64,000 nt of DNA from Fibrobacter sp. (GTDB lineage Bacteria; Fibrobacterota; Fibrobacteria; Fibrobacterales; Fibrobacteraceae): the NCBI GenBank assembly GCA_024398965.1, contig JAKSIF010000012.1, forward strand, positions 1 through 64,000, in the 5' to 3' direction. Each line of letters opens with the position of its first letter. Position 1 is the stretch's first letter. The notes beneath the pieces are model-generated. The model did not search any database. It had not been told where the DNA came from and saw nothing but the letters and a program-made list of their open reading frames with translations. Both the position numbers and the translations under genes were made by a program. Shown piece by piece: positions 16,560 through 24,660 of the stretch.

Positions 16560-16810
16560 CCGGCTTTTGGGACCCAAAGGGGAAGGCCTTCCCCTCGCTT
16601 CAGCTACGAAAATTACCAATGGCGGCATTTAGTGTCGCCATTTTCGTATCTTCCGCTACCCTTTCCATAGGTCCAGGTAGCCCCCCTTTTTAACGCTCAA
16701 AACAAAGATTTTTGCTTAATTTCTTTAAAATTCGCCATTTTTCAGCATCTTCACCCCACAATTTTCATTACTTTATATGCAAAGAACGGAAAAATTTTAC
16801 ATATCCGCCC

Positions 16811-16838
16811 TTTACACACAAGAGATTTTTTCTATTTT
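16811..16838 (+). promoter_or_regulatory. Predicted promoter of the rpsP operon
   Basis: TTTACA is followed after 16 bases by TATTTT inside TTTTTCTATTTTTG. This gives a leader of about 70 bases before rpsP. It is the best -35/-10 pair I can see in the window. Confidence 0.5.
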
Positions 16839-16857
16839 TGGCCCAAAACAAGAAAAA

Positions 16858-16899
16858 CCCGGTCTCCGGGACTCATTTAAACAACGCCTCATTTGAGGC
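16858..16899 (+). promoter_or_regulatory. Two-hairpin leader of the rpsP operon
   Basis: Two perfect short stems occur in the leader: CCCGG-tct-CCGGG (16858-16870) and GCCTC-attt-GAGGC (16886-16899), the second ending about 6 bases before the AGAGG ribosome site. Ribosomal-protein leaders are often autoregulatory; that role here is inference. Confidence 0.4.
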
Positions 16900-16913
16900 A
16901 AAAAGAGGTTAAA

Positions 16914-17360
16914 ATGGCAACCGTTATCCGTCTCGCTCGTTTTGGCAAGCGTCACAACCCGATCTACCGCGTAGTCGTTATCGACAGCCGCAAGGCACGC
17001 GACGATAGCTTTATCGAACAGGTCGGTTTCTACAACCCCAACACCAAGACTGCAGAAATCAAGTTCGACCAGGAAAAGGCCCTCAAGTGGCTCATGACTG
17101 GTGCTCAGCCCTCTGACACCGTCCGTTCTCTCCTGAAGAAGGCCGGCATCACCGACTTGTTCAACGAACTCCGCAAGGGCAAGTCCATCGAAGGTAAGGT
17201 TGCTCAGCCCCGCGCTCAGAAGGAAAAGAAGGCTAAGCTCGGTCCTAAGGCTCTCGCCAAGATCGAAGCTGAAAAGGCTGCTAAGGAAGCTGCCGCCGCT
17301 GAAGCCGCTGCCGCTGCCGAAGCTCCCGCTGAAGCTGCAGAAGCTCCTGCCGAAGCTTAA
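16914..17360 (+). CDS. rpsP: 30S ribosomal protein S16
   Basis: This 148-residue S16 has a normal core (MATVIRLARFGKRHNPIYRVVV..., residues 1-90) and an unusual tail of about 50 residues made of Lys then Ala/Glu/Pro (AEAPAEAAEAPAEA). Most S16 proteins are 80-100 residues, so the tail is an extension that would project from the ribosome. The ATG at 16914 is chosen because it has an AGAGG ribosome site and the family start; the longer frame adds only MRQKEVK. It is the first gene of the rpsP-rimM-trmD-rplS group, but a strong terminator follows it, so downstream genes may depend on readthrough or another promoter. Confidence 0.96.
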   Translation: MATVIRLARFGKRHNPIYRVVVIDSRKARDDSFIEQVGFYNPNTKTAEIKFDQEKALKWLMTGAQPSDTVRSLLKKAGITDLFNELRKGKSIEGKVAQPRAQKEKKAKLGPKALAKIEAEKAAKEAAAAEAAAAAEAPAEAAEAPAEA

Positions 17361-17378
17361 TTCGCTTTTCGAAAAGGT

Positions 17379-17409
17379 CCCGTGCCCTAAAGCGGCACGG
17401 GCTTTTTTA
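17379..17409 (+). terminator. Terminator or attenuator after rpsP
   Basis: The 8-bp stem CCCGTGCC/GGCACGGG is followed by CTTTTTTAT. It lies between rpsP and rimM and would lower expression of rimM-trmD-rplS relative to S16. Confidence 0.85.
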
Positions 17410-17496
17410 TAAAGCACGGGTCGAAAGACCCCGAAATACCCTTTGGCAAAAGCTTTTCTAACCACCTTCCTTAGTCAAAACCCTCCTACGTCTTTA

Positions 17497-18063
17497 ATGT
17501 CTGAATCCGAGAACAATCAAGAGTATATCAGCGTCTGCCAGCTCATGCGCGCCCACGGCGTCAAGGGCTACATCAAGGCAATGCCGTTGACTCACGACCT
17601 AAACCGTCATAAGATGCTCTCGGATGTGATGCTAAAAAAGACCAATGGTGAGCAGGTCAAATTGACTTTGGAAGATTCCAGGCTGGCTAACAATCTGTGG
17701 TTATTAAAGTTCAAGGGGTACGACACGCCCGAATCCCTGGTCCATTTCGTCAACGGCGATATCATGATCCCCGAAGAAGACCGTATTCCCGCCCCCGAGG
17801 GCGAATACTATCTGGACGACTTGGAAGGTTTCCGTGTCAAGCTGGAAGACGGCCGCGACGTCGGTGAAGTTCTTGAAGTTCAGGAGCTGCCCACAGTCTA
17901 CGCTTTCTGCATTAAGTTCGATGCACCCTTCCAGAAAGAATTTTCCTCGAAGACAGTCTTTGTCCCCTGGATTGACGACTGCGTCCTAGACGTAGACGAA
18001 GAAAACGAGAGCATCACCTGTAGCACGGACTATGTCAAGAGCATGTGTCCCGGAGAAAGATAG
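17497..18063 (+). CDS. rimM: 16S rRNA maturation factor RimM
   Basis: This 188-residue RimM aids assembly of the 30S head. The N-terminal RimM domain opens YISVCQLMRAHGVKGYIKAMPLT (the usual form has the motif GxHGxKG), and the PRC-barrel domain follows from about residue 100, with EGEYYLDDLEGF (family YYhhDLiG) and VPWIDDCVLDVD. The ATG at 17497 is preferred because the open frame upstream starts only at a TTG inside the terminator region. The ribosome site is weak. The gene ends 7 bases before trmD. Confidence 0.9.
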   Translation: MSESENNQEYISVCQLMRAHGVKGYIKAMPLTHDLNRHKMLSDVMLKKTNGEQVKLTLEDSRLANNLWLLKFKGYDTPESLVHFVNGDIMIPEEDRIPAPEGEYYLDDLEGFRVKLEDGRDVGEVLEVQELPTVYAFCIKFDAPFQKEFSSKTVFVPWIDDCVLDVDEENESITCSTDYVKSMCPGER

Positions 18064-18070
18064 GCACACG

Positions 18071-18775
18071 ATGAAAATCGACTGCGTCACCATCTTTCCG
18101 GAAATGTTCTCCCCCATGAAGCAATCTATCATGGGTCGAGCCCAGAACAAAGGTCTCCTGGAATTCAACACCGTGTACCTGCGGGATTTCGCCATCAACG
18201 ACTACGGTCAGGTAGATGACGTGCCCTACGGCGGAGAACCGGGAATGGTCATTAGGCCCGAGCCCCTGGCAGCCGCCATCAGAAGTACCGGAGTGAAACA
18301 GGACGGCGGAAAGGTAATCTACCTGACTGCCGACGGAGTGCCATTCACCCACAAGATGGCAGAGGAGCTTTCCAAGGAAAGCCATCTGGTCCTAGTGTGC
18401 GGGCACTACAAGGGAATCGACGACCGCATCCGCCAGTCCGAGGTGGATTTGGAGATTTCGATCGGCGATTTCGTGGTAAGCGGTGGTGAACTGCCTGCCA
18501 TGCTGGTAACCGACGCCGTTGTCCGTCTTATCGACGGAGCTCTAGGCAACCGAGAATCTGGGGATACAGATTCCTTTGCCCAGGGTGTACTAGGATGGCC
18601 GGTCTACACCAGACCCGAGGTTTTCGAAGGAAAAAAGGTCCCCGATGTGCTACTTTCGGGCCACCACAAGAACATTGCAGCCTGGAGACGTCAAGAATCG
18701 TTAAAAAGAACGCAAGAAAGACGTCCAGACATCTTTAAAAATCTCGAAAGAGATACTAAATTTGGCATCAAATAA
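18071..18775 (+). CDS. trmD: tRNA (guanine37-N1)-methyltransferase
   Basis: This 234-residue SPOUT-class TrmD methylates G37 next to the anticodon with S-adenosylmethionine and prevents +1 frameshifting. Motifs: MKIDCVTIFPEMF, DDVPYGGEPGMV (usual GGGxGMV), LVCGHYKGIDDRI, SIGDFVVSGGELPAM, DSFAQGVLGWPVYTRP and LSGHHKNIAAWR. CGHYKG instead of CGRYEG is, as I recall, usual in Bacteroidota and relatives and supports the host assignment. The ATG at 18071 follows GGAGAAAG of the rimM end; it gives the family start, so the longer frame from 18032 is rejected. Confidence 0.95.
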   Translation: MKIDCVTIFPEMFSPMKQSIMGRAQNKGLLEFNTVYLRDFAINDYGQVDDVPYGGEPGMVIRPEPLAAAIRSTGVKQDGGKVIYLTADGVPFTHKMAEELSKESHLVLVCGHYKGIDDRIRQSEVDLEISIGDFVVSGGELPAMLVTDAVVRLIDGALGNRESGDTDSFAQGVLGWPVYTRPEVFEGKKVPDVLLSGHHKNIAAWRRQESLKRTQERRPDIFKNLERDTKFGIK

Positions 18776-18790
18776 TTAACGAGGTACATA

Positions 18791-19135
18791 ATGTCCCTGA
18801 ACATTGAAGCAATTCAGAATGAAAATGTAAAGACCGACCTTCCCGAACTCCGCGCCGGTGACACCGTCACTGTTAACGTGAAGGTTATTGAAGGCACCAA
18901 GGAACGTATCCAGCCGTTCAAGGGTGTTATCATCCAGGTCAAGAACTCCGGCATTTCCAAGTCCGTGACCGTCCGCAAGATGTCCGGCAATGTTGCCGTC
19001 GAACGTATCTTCCCGGTCAACTCTCCCCGTGTTGACTCCATCGTTCTCGATCGCCCGGGTAAGGTTCGTCAGGCTCGCATTTACTACATGCGCGACCTCC
19101 GCGGTAAGGCTGCACGTATCGACGAACGTCAGTAA
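18791..19135 (+). CDS. rplS: 50S ribosomal protein L19
   Basis: This 114-residue L19 sits at the 30S-50S interface. It is recognisable throughout: FRAGDTV-like RAGDTVTVNVKV, ERIQPFKGVIIQ, SGISKSVTVRKMSGNVAVERIFPVNSP and the C-terminal KVRQARIYYMRDLRGKAARI. It lies 15 bases after trmD with an ACGAGG ribosome site, which completes the conserved operon order. A gene for a nucleotide-binding-like protein follows 28 bases downstream. Confidence 0.97.
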   Translation: MSLNIEAIQNENVKTDLPELRAGDTVTVNVKVIEGTKERIQPFKGVIIQVKNSGISKSVTVRKMSGNVAVERIFPVNSPRVDSIVLDRPGKVRQARIYYMRDLRGKAARIDERQ

Positions 19136-19163
19136 TCTGCGAAATTAAAGGCGGTTATCCCCG

Positions 19164-20087
19164 ATGAAACCGGTGGATTCCCGACAGCAAACAATCCCGC
19201 CAGTACGGTCAAACGTTAAGGCGGGATTTGTTGTTTATACTCCGGACTGCGAAGAACGGAGTATCGTCATTTTAAATGACGGGGAACTTGTAGCTCGCAA
19301 AAAAGACGGTCCGGGAGCTTTCTCCAACGACATTGTTTTTACCATGCATCCAGGGGACCTGGTCGGCGTTGCGTCCTTACTTGAAGGAGAAACCTTCAAG
19401 CACACGCTTGTCGCAAGCAAGGATTCCAGTATCACCCTGGTTACCGAAGAATGCATGGAATCCGAGCTCAAGCGACTTCCCCTTTGGCTCCTGGCGGTCA
19501 TCCGCAGCCTGTCTAGCAAGACTAGACTTTTAAAGCAGGAAACGCACCAAACCCGCGTGCAAAACACAATCAAGAGCCTAGCCCAATTCTGCAGCGGCAA
19601 GCCTGCCAACACCAAGTTCAACCTGGCAGCGCTGATTATGGAATTCAACTGGCTAACAAGAATCCCAACGTCCACGATCCAGCTGGATTTCAAGGGACTG
19701 TTTCGACGTAAGCTGGTTCACCTATCCATGGAAAACGGAAAGGTATTTTGCAAGATCAAGGATCCCTCTCTGTTGGAAATCTTTGTAGACTACCAGAACA
19801 CTCAGGAAAAAGACTCCGACTTCGAGCCCTACAAGCTTAGCGATAGCCAGAAGAAAGTCCTCTCCCTTCTGTCAACCGTAAACGCAGACCTTTGCGAGGA
19901 AAGCCACTACTGGTTAGCATTCATTCAAAAGCACTACCCAAAGGCAGACGTCGCCGAATGGATAATGTTGCAAAAACTTGGTTGGTTCAAACAGGCTGGG
20001 CAAAACCTCTTTACCGTTGATACAAACAAAGTAGCATACTTTTTGAAGGCTCTGGAGTTCGAAACCAATATCCGAGGAGTGCTATAA
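19164..20087 (+). CDS. Cyclic-nucleotide-binding-domain-like protein, first of a pair
   Basis: In this 307-residue soluble protein, residues about 15-105 look like a Crp/cNMP-binding beta-barrel (FVVYTPDCEERSIVILNDGELVA, then a PGDLVGVASLLEGETF segment that resembles the phosphate-binding cassette). The remaining 200 residues are helical with no recognised DNA-binding motif. The stop overlaps the start of the next gene by one base (TAATG), so the two are translationally coupled. The paralogous neighbour has the same layout. It may be a ligand-sensing regulator or scaffold; the ligand is unknown, and the arginine that contacts phosphate in CRP is not evident. Confidence 0.65.
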   Translation: MKPVDSRQQTIPPVRSNVKAGFVVYTPDCEERSIVILNDGELVARKKDGPGAFSNDIVFTMHPGDLVGVASLLEGETFKHTLVASKDSSITLVTEECMESELKRLPLWLLAVIRSLSSKTRLLKQETHQTRVQNTIKSLAQFCSGKPANTKFNLAALIMEFNWLTRIPTSTIQLDFKGLFRRKLVHLSMENGKVFCKIKDPSLLEIFVDYQNTQEKDSDFEPYKLSDSQKKVLSLLSTVNADLCEESHYWLAFIQKHYPKADVAEWIMLQKLGWFKQAGQNLFTVDTNKVAYFLKALEFETNIRGVL

Positions 20088-21028
20088 TGACCCTTGTCGA
20101 AAACGAATTCCTGTGTCACGAAGGCGACATTAATCACACCCTGTTTGTCGTCAAAAGCGGAGAACTGGAGGGCACCTCAACAAAACACCCGGATAAGAAA
20201 ATCTATGGTCCGGGCAGCCTCATCGGGGAATTTTGCCTACTGGAGGGAGCTCCATGCCAGAGGACCATCCAGGCCTTGGAAGATTCTGAAATTATGGTCA
20301 TCGGCCAGGAAGCCTTACAAAACGTTCTCCAAGAAGAACCTAGCTGGTTGAAATCCATCGTGACCTTTCTTGCCGGACGATTTCACCTCGCCCAAGAGAA
20401 CAAGCGAAAAAGCAATCTGGTCAAGAGTCTACCGTCCCTGCTGTATCTCCTAGACAGCCACTTCAAAAAAACTCAAAAGGCCTCCATTTCCATTGAGGAA
20501 ACACGCAACAAGTTGAATAACCTGTTCAACATCGTGGATGATGAAATCATGGAACTGCTGCAATCCTTGCAGAACCTGGACGTTCTGAAAATCCACGGTA
20601 GCGAGATTCACGTTGAAAGCCCCCGCGTTATAGGCATGCTTTACGATTCCATTATGTTCAGAGCCTTGAACAAGCAGGTTTCGCCAAACATTCTTACCAT
20701 GACAGAGCAGGTCGTCTTATCTACCGTCACAAAGGCGGTCCAGGAGAGCCACGAACCCTTAAGGAACGGAACCTGCATCGTAAGCACCGAGTCCATGAGG
20801 TCCATCGCCAAGAAGGATATGCACGGGATGACCTTGACCATGCGAACCCTGCAGCCACTGATTGATCGCGGTTTGATAAGTGCAGACATGCCCGCCGTAA
20901 CTCCTGAAGAAAGCGATCCTTTGGATTCCATCCCTTTCTTCCACGGTGATTTCGAGAAAATCCTGGACCTGATGGAATTGAACCGAATCTATCCCCTGCT
21001 GGACAAAAAACTGGTCGGGAACGACTAG
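20087..21028 (+). CDS. Cyclic-nucleotide-binding-domain-like protein, second of a pair
   Basis: This 313-residue paralogue of the preceding gene has a clearer cNMP-binding barrel (residues 1-95: LCHEGDINHTLFVVKSGELEG, YGPGSLIGEFCLLEGAPCQRTIQALEDSEIMVI). The GSLIGEFCLLEGAPCQRT stretch matches the phosphate-binding cassette layout, with an Arg at the expected place in QRT. The C-terminal 200 residues are helical; a segment around SISIEETRNKLNNLFNI could be a winged helix, but this is uncertain. Its ATG overlaps the upstream stop by one base. The location behind rplS is not a conserved one that I know. Confidence 0.7.
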   Translation: MTLVENEFLCHEGDINHTLFVVKSGELEGTSTKHPDKKIYGPGSLIGEFCLLEGAPCQRTIQALEDSEIMVIGQEALQNVLQEEPSWLKSIVTFLAGRFHLAQENKRKSNLVKSLPSLLYLLDSHFKKTQKASISIEETRNKLNNLFNIVDDEIMELLQSLQNLDVLKIHGSEIHVESPRVIGMLYDSIMFRALNKQVSPNILTMTEQVVLSTVTKAVQESHEPLRNGTCIVSTESMRSIAKKDMHGMTLTMRTLQPLIDRGLISADMPAVTPEESDPLDSIPFFHGDFEKILDLMELNRIYPLLDKKLVGND

Positions 21029-21032
21029 GGAA

Positions 21033-21046
21033 TTTGCTATTTTTTG
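21033..21046 (+). promoter_or_regulatory. Promoter-like box upstream of yajC
   Basis: TTTGCTATTTTTTG begins 5 bases after the preceding stop codon and 50 bases before the yajC ATG. It fits the recurrent CTATnTTTG box. Confidence 0.4.
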
Positions 21047-21082
21047 ACCGTTAAATCGAAACCCTAAATCAAAGGTACTACA

Positions 21083-21466
21083 ATGAAGATTTCTACTCTC
21101 CTCGTGACCCTCGCCTCCGTAGCCGCTTTCGCCCAGGAAGCCGGTGCTGAACAGCAGCAGGGTGGCATCATCAGCTTCCTCCCCATGATCCTCATTTTCG
21201 TCGTCATGTGGCTCTTCTTCATCCGTCCGAAGAACAAGGAAATGAAGCAGATGGAAGAAATGCGCAAGGCTCTCAAGAAGGGTGACAAGGTTATCACTAC
21301 CGCAGGTATCATCGGCGTTGTAACCAACATCGACGAAACCTCCACCACCATTACCGTCCGTACCGGTTCTACCACCCTCATCGACTTCGAAAAGGCAGCA
21401 ATCATGCGCGTTCTCAACGCCGAAGCAAAGCCTGCAGAAGCCAAGAAGGACGAAGAAAAGAAGTAA
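21083..21466 (+). CDS. yajC: Preprotein translocase auxiliary subunit YajC
   Basis: This 127-residue YajC partners SecDF and SecYEG. It has one hydrophobic membrane helix (about 30-50, FLPMILIFVVMWLFFIRP), then the cytoplasmic family core KEMKQMEEMRKALKKGDKVITTAGIIGVV, and an Ala/Lys/Glu-rich tail. The N-terminal 18 residues look like an additional signal-peptide-like segment, which E. coli YajC lacks. The next gene, def, starts 21 bases later, so they are probably cotranscribed. secD and secF are not in this window. Confidence 0.93.
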   Translation: MKISTLLVTLASVAAFAQEAGAEQQQGGIISFLPMILIFVVMWLFFIRPKNKEMKQMEEMRKALKKGDKVITTAGIIGVVTNIDETSTTITVRTGSTTLIDFEKAAIMRVLNAEAKPAEAKKDEEKK

Positions 21467-21487
21467 TCCAACCTAAGCGAGAAACTT

Positions 21488-22027
21488 ATGGCAATTCTTC
21501 CCATTAGAATCTACGGTGATCCGGTTCTCCGCAAGAAGTGCGAACCTATCACAGAAATCACTCCGGAACTGCGTCAACTGGCCCGCGACATGCTGGAAAC
21601 CATGTATGACGCACCCGGTTGCGGCCTGGCTGCTCCGCAGATTGGCCTGAGCATCCGTCTTGTGGTCATCGACACCGCCATTCCTGGTGAAGAAGAACCT
21701 CGCCCCTACATCATGTTCAATCCGGAATGGGAAGCCGAACCGGATGCCAAGATGGTAGACTATGACGAAGGCTGCCTCTCCGTGCCGGATATTTTCTGCA
21801 ACGTGGTTCGCCCGGACAAGGTTTGCGTCCGTTTCTTTGACATCAACGGCGAAGCCCAGGAAATCCACAACTGTGACGGTCTTTTCGGCCGCTGCATCCA
21901 GCACGAAGTGGACCACTTGAGCGGCGACATGTTCGTGGACAAGATTTCCGTATCTGACCGCACCATGAACCAGTCCAAGCTGAAGAAAATGGCAAAGGAC
22001 ACCCAGGCCAAGCTGAAGAAGCGCTAA
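21488..22027 (+). CDS. def: Peptide deformylase
   Basis: This 179-residue metalloenzyme removes the formyl group from nascent proteins. All three motifs are intact: GCGLAAPQIG (motif 1), EGCLSVP (motif 2, Cys ligand) and QHEVDHLSGDMF (motif 3, HExxH with the catalytic Glu). The start MAILPIRIYGDPVLRK is typical. It sits between yajC and a SpoIID-like gene in a tightly packed unit (gaps of 21 and 14 bases). Confidence 0.96.
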   Translation: MAILPIRIYGDPVLRKKCEPITEITPELRQLARDMLETMYDAPGCGLAAPQIGLSIRLVVIDTAIPGEEEPRPYIMFNPEWEAEPDAKMVDYDEGCLSVPDIFCNVVRPDKVCVRFFDINGEAQEIHNCDGLFGRCIQHEVDHLSGDMFVDKISVSDRTMNQSKLKKMAKDTQAKLKKR

Positions 22028-22041
22028 CCTAAGGTTCTCTT

Positions 22042-23406
22042 TTGAATATCGGTCGATGGGCATTCCGCATTGCGGCAACAGTTGGCCTGGCAACAGGCCT
22101 GTCCATCGCTGATGATTTTGACTTGCCCGATGATGTGAACTCTGCGGAAGTCATCCGTTTTGTTCCCATCGAGGCGACCACCACCACTGAGCTCAAGGAA
22201 CAGCCTGTTCCCGCCAGCAGCGAAAAGAGTGGTGTTTCGGCCATCGAAAAGAGCGACAAGATCAACGACGCCAATGGCCTTGTATCCAAGAATATTCCCG
22301 AAGAACTGAACCGACCCCTCAGGGTTGGGGTTTTTGTGGGAGTCAAGGAACTGTACCTGAAATACGCCGGCGACGAAATCAAGGTCACCGCCAACGGCAA
22401 GACCTTGAAGCTTTCCGCCAAGGGGCAGTCCATGGAGCTTGAATCCAGGGAGTTCGCCAACGAAGACGGATCCTGCATGGCTGTGGCCCTAGACACCAAG
22501 AGCCTCCAGCGGGCATGCTACCCGGGTTCCATTCTCCTGAGGGCTAGCAACGGAAAGATTGACGCCATCAATTCCGTTGACGTAGAAGACTACCTGCGCG
22601 GCGTTGTGCCCTACGAAATCGGTAAGCTTGACTCCTCCAGGGTTGAAGCCCTCAAGGCACAGGCGGTGGCCGCACGTACCTACGCCTACAAGCACTATAA
22701 TAGTCGCGAGGCCGTGGGCTTTGACGTGTATGCAGACACGAAGGACCAGGTGTACAAGGGTCTCGAAGGCTCCACCCCGCTGACCGATGCCGCGGTAAAG
22801 GCAACTGCCGGCGTCGTCATGACATACAACAACGAATTTATCATCGCCTACTATCATTCCACCTGCGGCGGCACTACAGAAACTATGGCCACCTGGAACA
22901 AAGCCGACCTGCCCTACCTCAAGAGCAGTCCGGACAGGCGTCCCGATGGAAGCGCCTGGTGCAATGAATCCAGCTACATGAAGTGGGAACGCCGCTTTAC
23001 GGAAAAGGAACTGCCTGAACTTTTCAAGAAGAACGCCTCCGAAGCCAAGGCGAAATTCTCTGACGCCAAGGGCAGTGACTTCAAGAAAATCAAGAGCATT
23101 ACAGTCAAGAGTAACCTGGCCGGCGGTCGCATTCTCAGCCTGCAGGTAAAGACAGACAAGGGATCTTTCGAAGTTCTCACCGACAAGACCCGTTGGCTTT
23201 TCAAGAAGGGCGGACAAATCCTCCCTTCCTCCCTCTTTACAGTCAAGCAGGAAGGCAAGGAATGGATCGTAACCGGAAGCGGATTCGGCCATGGCGTAGG
23301 CATGTGTCAAATGGGCGTTCGCGCCAGGGCTCAAGCCGGTCAAAGTTTCCAGGAAATCCTTACCCACTACTATCCGGGAATCACCCTGGAGCAATATGAA
23401 CGATAA
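22042..23406 (+). CDS. SpoIID/LytB-domain protein, exported
   Basis: This 454-residue protein has an N-terminal signal peptide or anchor (WAFRIAATVGLATGLSIA). It starts at a TTG, because no in-frame ATG gives the signal sequence; AAGG lies about 8 bases upstream. The region from about 90 to 450 matches the SpoIID/LytB family: YLRGVVPYEIG, KAQAVAARTYA, YHSTCGGTTE and the C-terminal GSGFGHGVGMCQMG. SpoIID is a peptidoglycan lytic transglycosylase that acts on stem-less glycan; in non-sporulating bacteria related proteins act in wall remodelling or as amidase enhancers. The next gene overlaps its end by 11 bases. Confidence 0.85.
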   Translation: MNIGRWAFRIAATVGLATGLSIADDFDLPDDVNSAEVIRFVPIEATTTTELKEQPVPASSEKSGVSAIEKSDKINDANGLVSKNIPEELNRPLRVGVFVGVKELYLKYAGDEIKVTANGKTLKLSAKGQSMELESREFANEDGSCMAVALDTKSLQRACYPGSILLRASNGKIDAINSVDVEDYLRGVVPYEIGKLDSSRVEALKAQAVAARTYAYKHYNSREAVGFDVYADTKDQVYKGLEGSTPLTDAAVKATAGVVMTYNNEFIIAYYHSTCGGTTETMATWNKADLPYLKSSPDRRPDGSAWCNESSYMKWERRFTEKELPELFKKNASEAKAKFSDAKGSDFKKIKSITVKSNLAGGRILSLQVKTDKGSFEVLTDKTRWLFKKGGQILPSSLFTVKQEGKEWIVTGSGFGHGVGMCQMGVRARAQAGQSFQEILTHYYPGITLEQYER

Positions 23407-24643
23407 GCCTCTCTTATCTGTCATAAGCCAGGGGTGCGCCGCCAACTTTGGCGATGGCGAAAAAATCGCCCGCATTTTTTCCAGAGAATACGAAGTTGTT
23501 TTCGGCAATACAGAAAAGACCCCTGACGCCTTTGTGCTGAACGTCTGCACGGTCAAGGGTAACGCAGGCGCCATCAAACTTTTGCGTCAAGCCCTGGAAA
23601 CAGCACCCGACGCAAAAATCTACATTACCGGATGCACGCCCAAGGACTTTAGGGAAGAAGCCCTCAAGATATCCAGGAACATAACCTTTACCAACCTAAA
23701 GGAACTTGGCTCTCCCGATTCAAGTCAGGTGCTTCGCCAGTCCCCCCAGGTGGGCATCGTCAATATCGAGGAAGGCTGCCTCGATGCCTGCGCCTACTGC
23801 TCCACCCGTCTGGTCAAGGGGCGTCTCAATAGTTTCAGCGCAGAATCCATCGTAAGCCAGGTAAAGCGTCTTGTAGCCGACGGCTGCAGGGAAATCCAGC
23901 TCACCGGGCAGGACTGCGGTTGTTACGGATTTGACTTCGATGAATCAATATCCGGCCCCAAGAATTTAGCTGAACTAGTCCAGAAGATCCTTGCAGAAGT
24001 TCCAGGCGATTACCGCATGCGTCTCGGCATGGGCAATCCCCGCCACATGATCCGTTACAAGGACCAGCTGCTTGAATGTTTCAAGGACCCGCGGGTCTAC
24101 AAGTTCATTCATCTGCCGGTGCAAAGCGGAAGCGATTCCATCCTGAAGGCAATGAACCGCAAGCACTCAGTACAGGACTTTGTGGACCTGGCCAAGGAAA
24201 TTACCGCGGCCTACCCTAGGTTTACCTTAAGTACAGACCTGATTGTCGGTTTCCCCGGCGAAACCGACCAGGATTTCGAAGACACGCTGAAGGTTCTCAA
24301 GGAAACCCGCCCCACGGTCTGTAACATCACCCGCTTTGTCAGCCGCCCAGGAACTCCCGCCAGCCTTATGGCAAATGCAGTCCCCGACGCAATCAAGCAC
24401 CAACGATCCGCACAACTGGCTGAAGCATTCCAGCAGATCGCCCAAGAAAACAACAGCCTCTGGATTGGCGATACGGAAACCGTTACCGTAGAAAAGTCCG
24501 GCTATCGCAAGGGCACCGTCATCGCCCGCGACGACGCCTACCGTCCGGTAGCCATCCCGGGCGACTATCCGGCAGGCGCCCGCCTTACAGTCCGTATCAT
24601 AAACGCAGAGGCCTTCGCCTTGATCGGCGAAGACCTCCATTAA
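23396..24643 (+). CDS. CDKAL1/e-MtaB-type tRNA methylthiotransferase (radical SAM)
   Basis: This 415-residue protein has three domains: an N-terminal UPF0004 iron-sulfur domain (Cys in QGCAANFGD, LNVCTVKG, ITGC), a radical SAM barrel with CLDACAYC, and a C-terminal TRAM domain. The family adds a methylthio group to modified A37 of tRNA. Several phrases fit the archaeal/eukaryotic CDKAL1 branch better than MiaB, RimO or bacterial MtaB: LTGQDCGCYGFD, MRLGMGNPRHM, FIHLPVQSGSDSILKAMNRKHSVQDF and STDLIVGFPGETDQDFEDT. The likely product is then ms2t6A. It overlaps the SpoIID-like gene by 11 bases, in the same operon as def. Confidence 0.8.
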   Translation: MNDKPLLSVISQGCAANFGDGEKIARIFSREYEVVFGNTEKTPDAFVLNVCTVKGNAGAIKLLRQALETAPDAKIYITGCTPKDFREEALKISRNITFTNLKELGSPDSSQVLRQSPQVGIVNIEEGCLDACAYCSTRLVKGRLNSFSAESIVSQVKRLVADGCREIQLTGQDCGCYGFDFDESISGPKNLAELVQKILAEVPGDYRMRLGMGNPRHMIRYKDQLLECFKDPRVYKFIHLPVQSGSDSILKAMNRKHSVQDFVDLAKEITAAYPRFTLSTDLIVGFPGETDQDFEDTLKVLKETRPTVCNITRFVSRPGTPASLMANAVPDAIKHQRSAQLAEAFQQIAQENNSLWIGDTETVTVEKSGYRKGTVIARDDAYRPVAIPGDYPAGARLTVRIINAEAFALIGEDLH

Positions 24644-24660
24644 AAACGCATCAACGTCAA

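Noticed and set aside
16448-16912. Small open frames in the ffh-rpsP gap
   Set aside because: They are made of the module repeats, the promoter and the leader hairpins.
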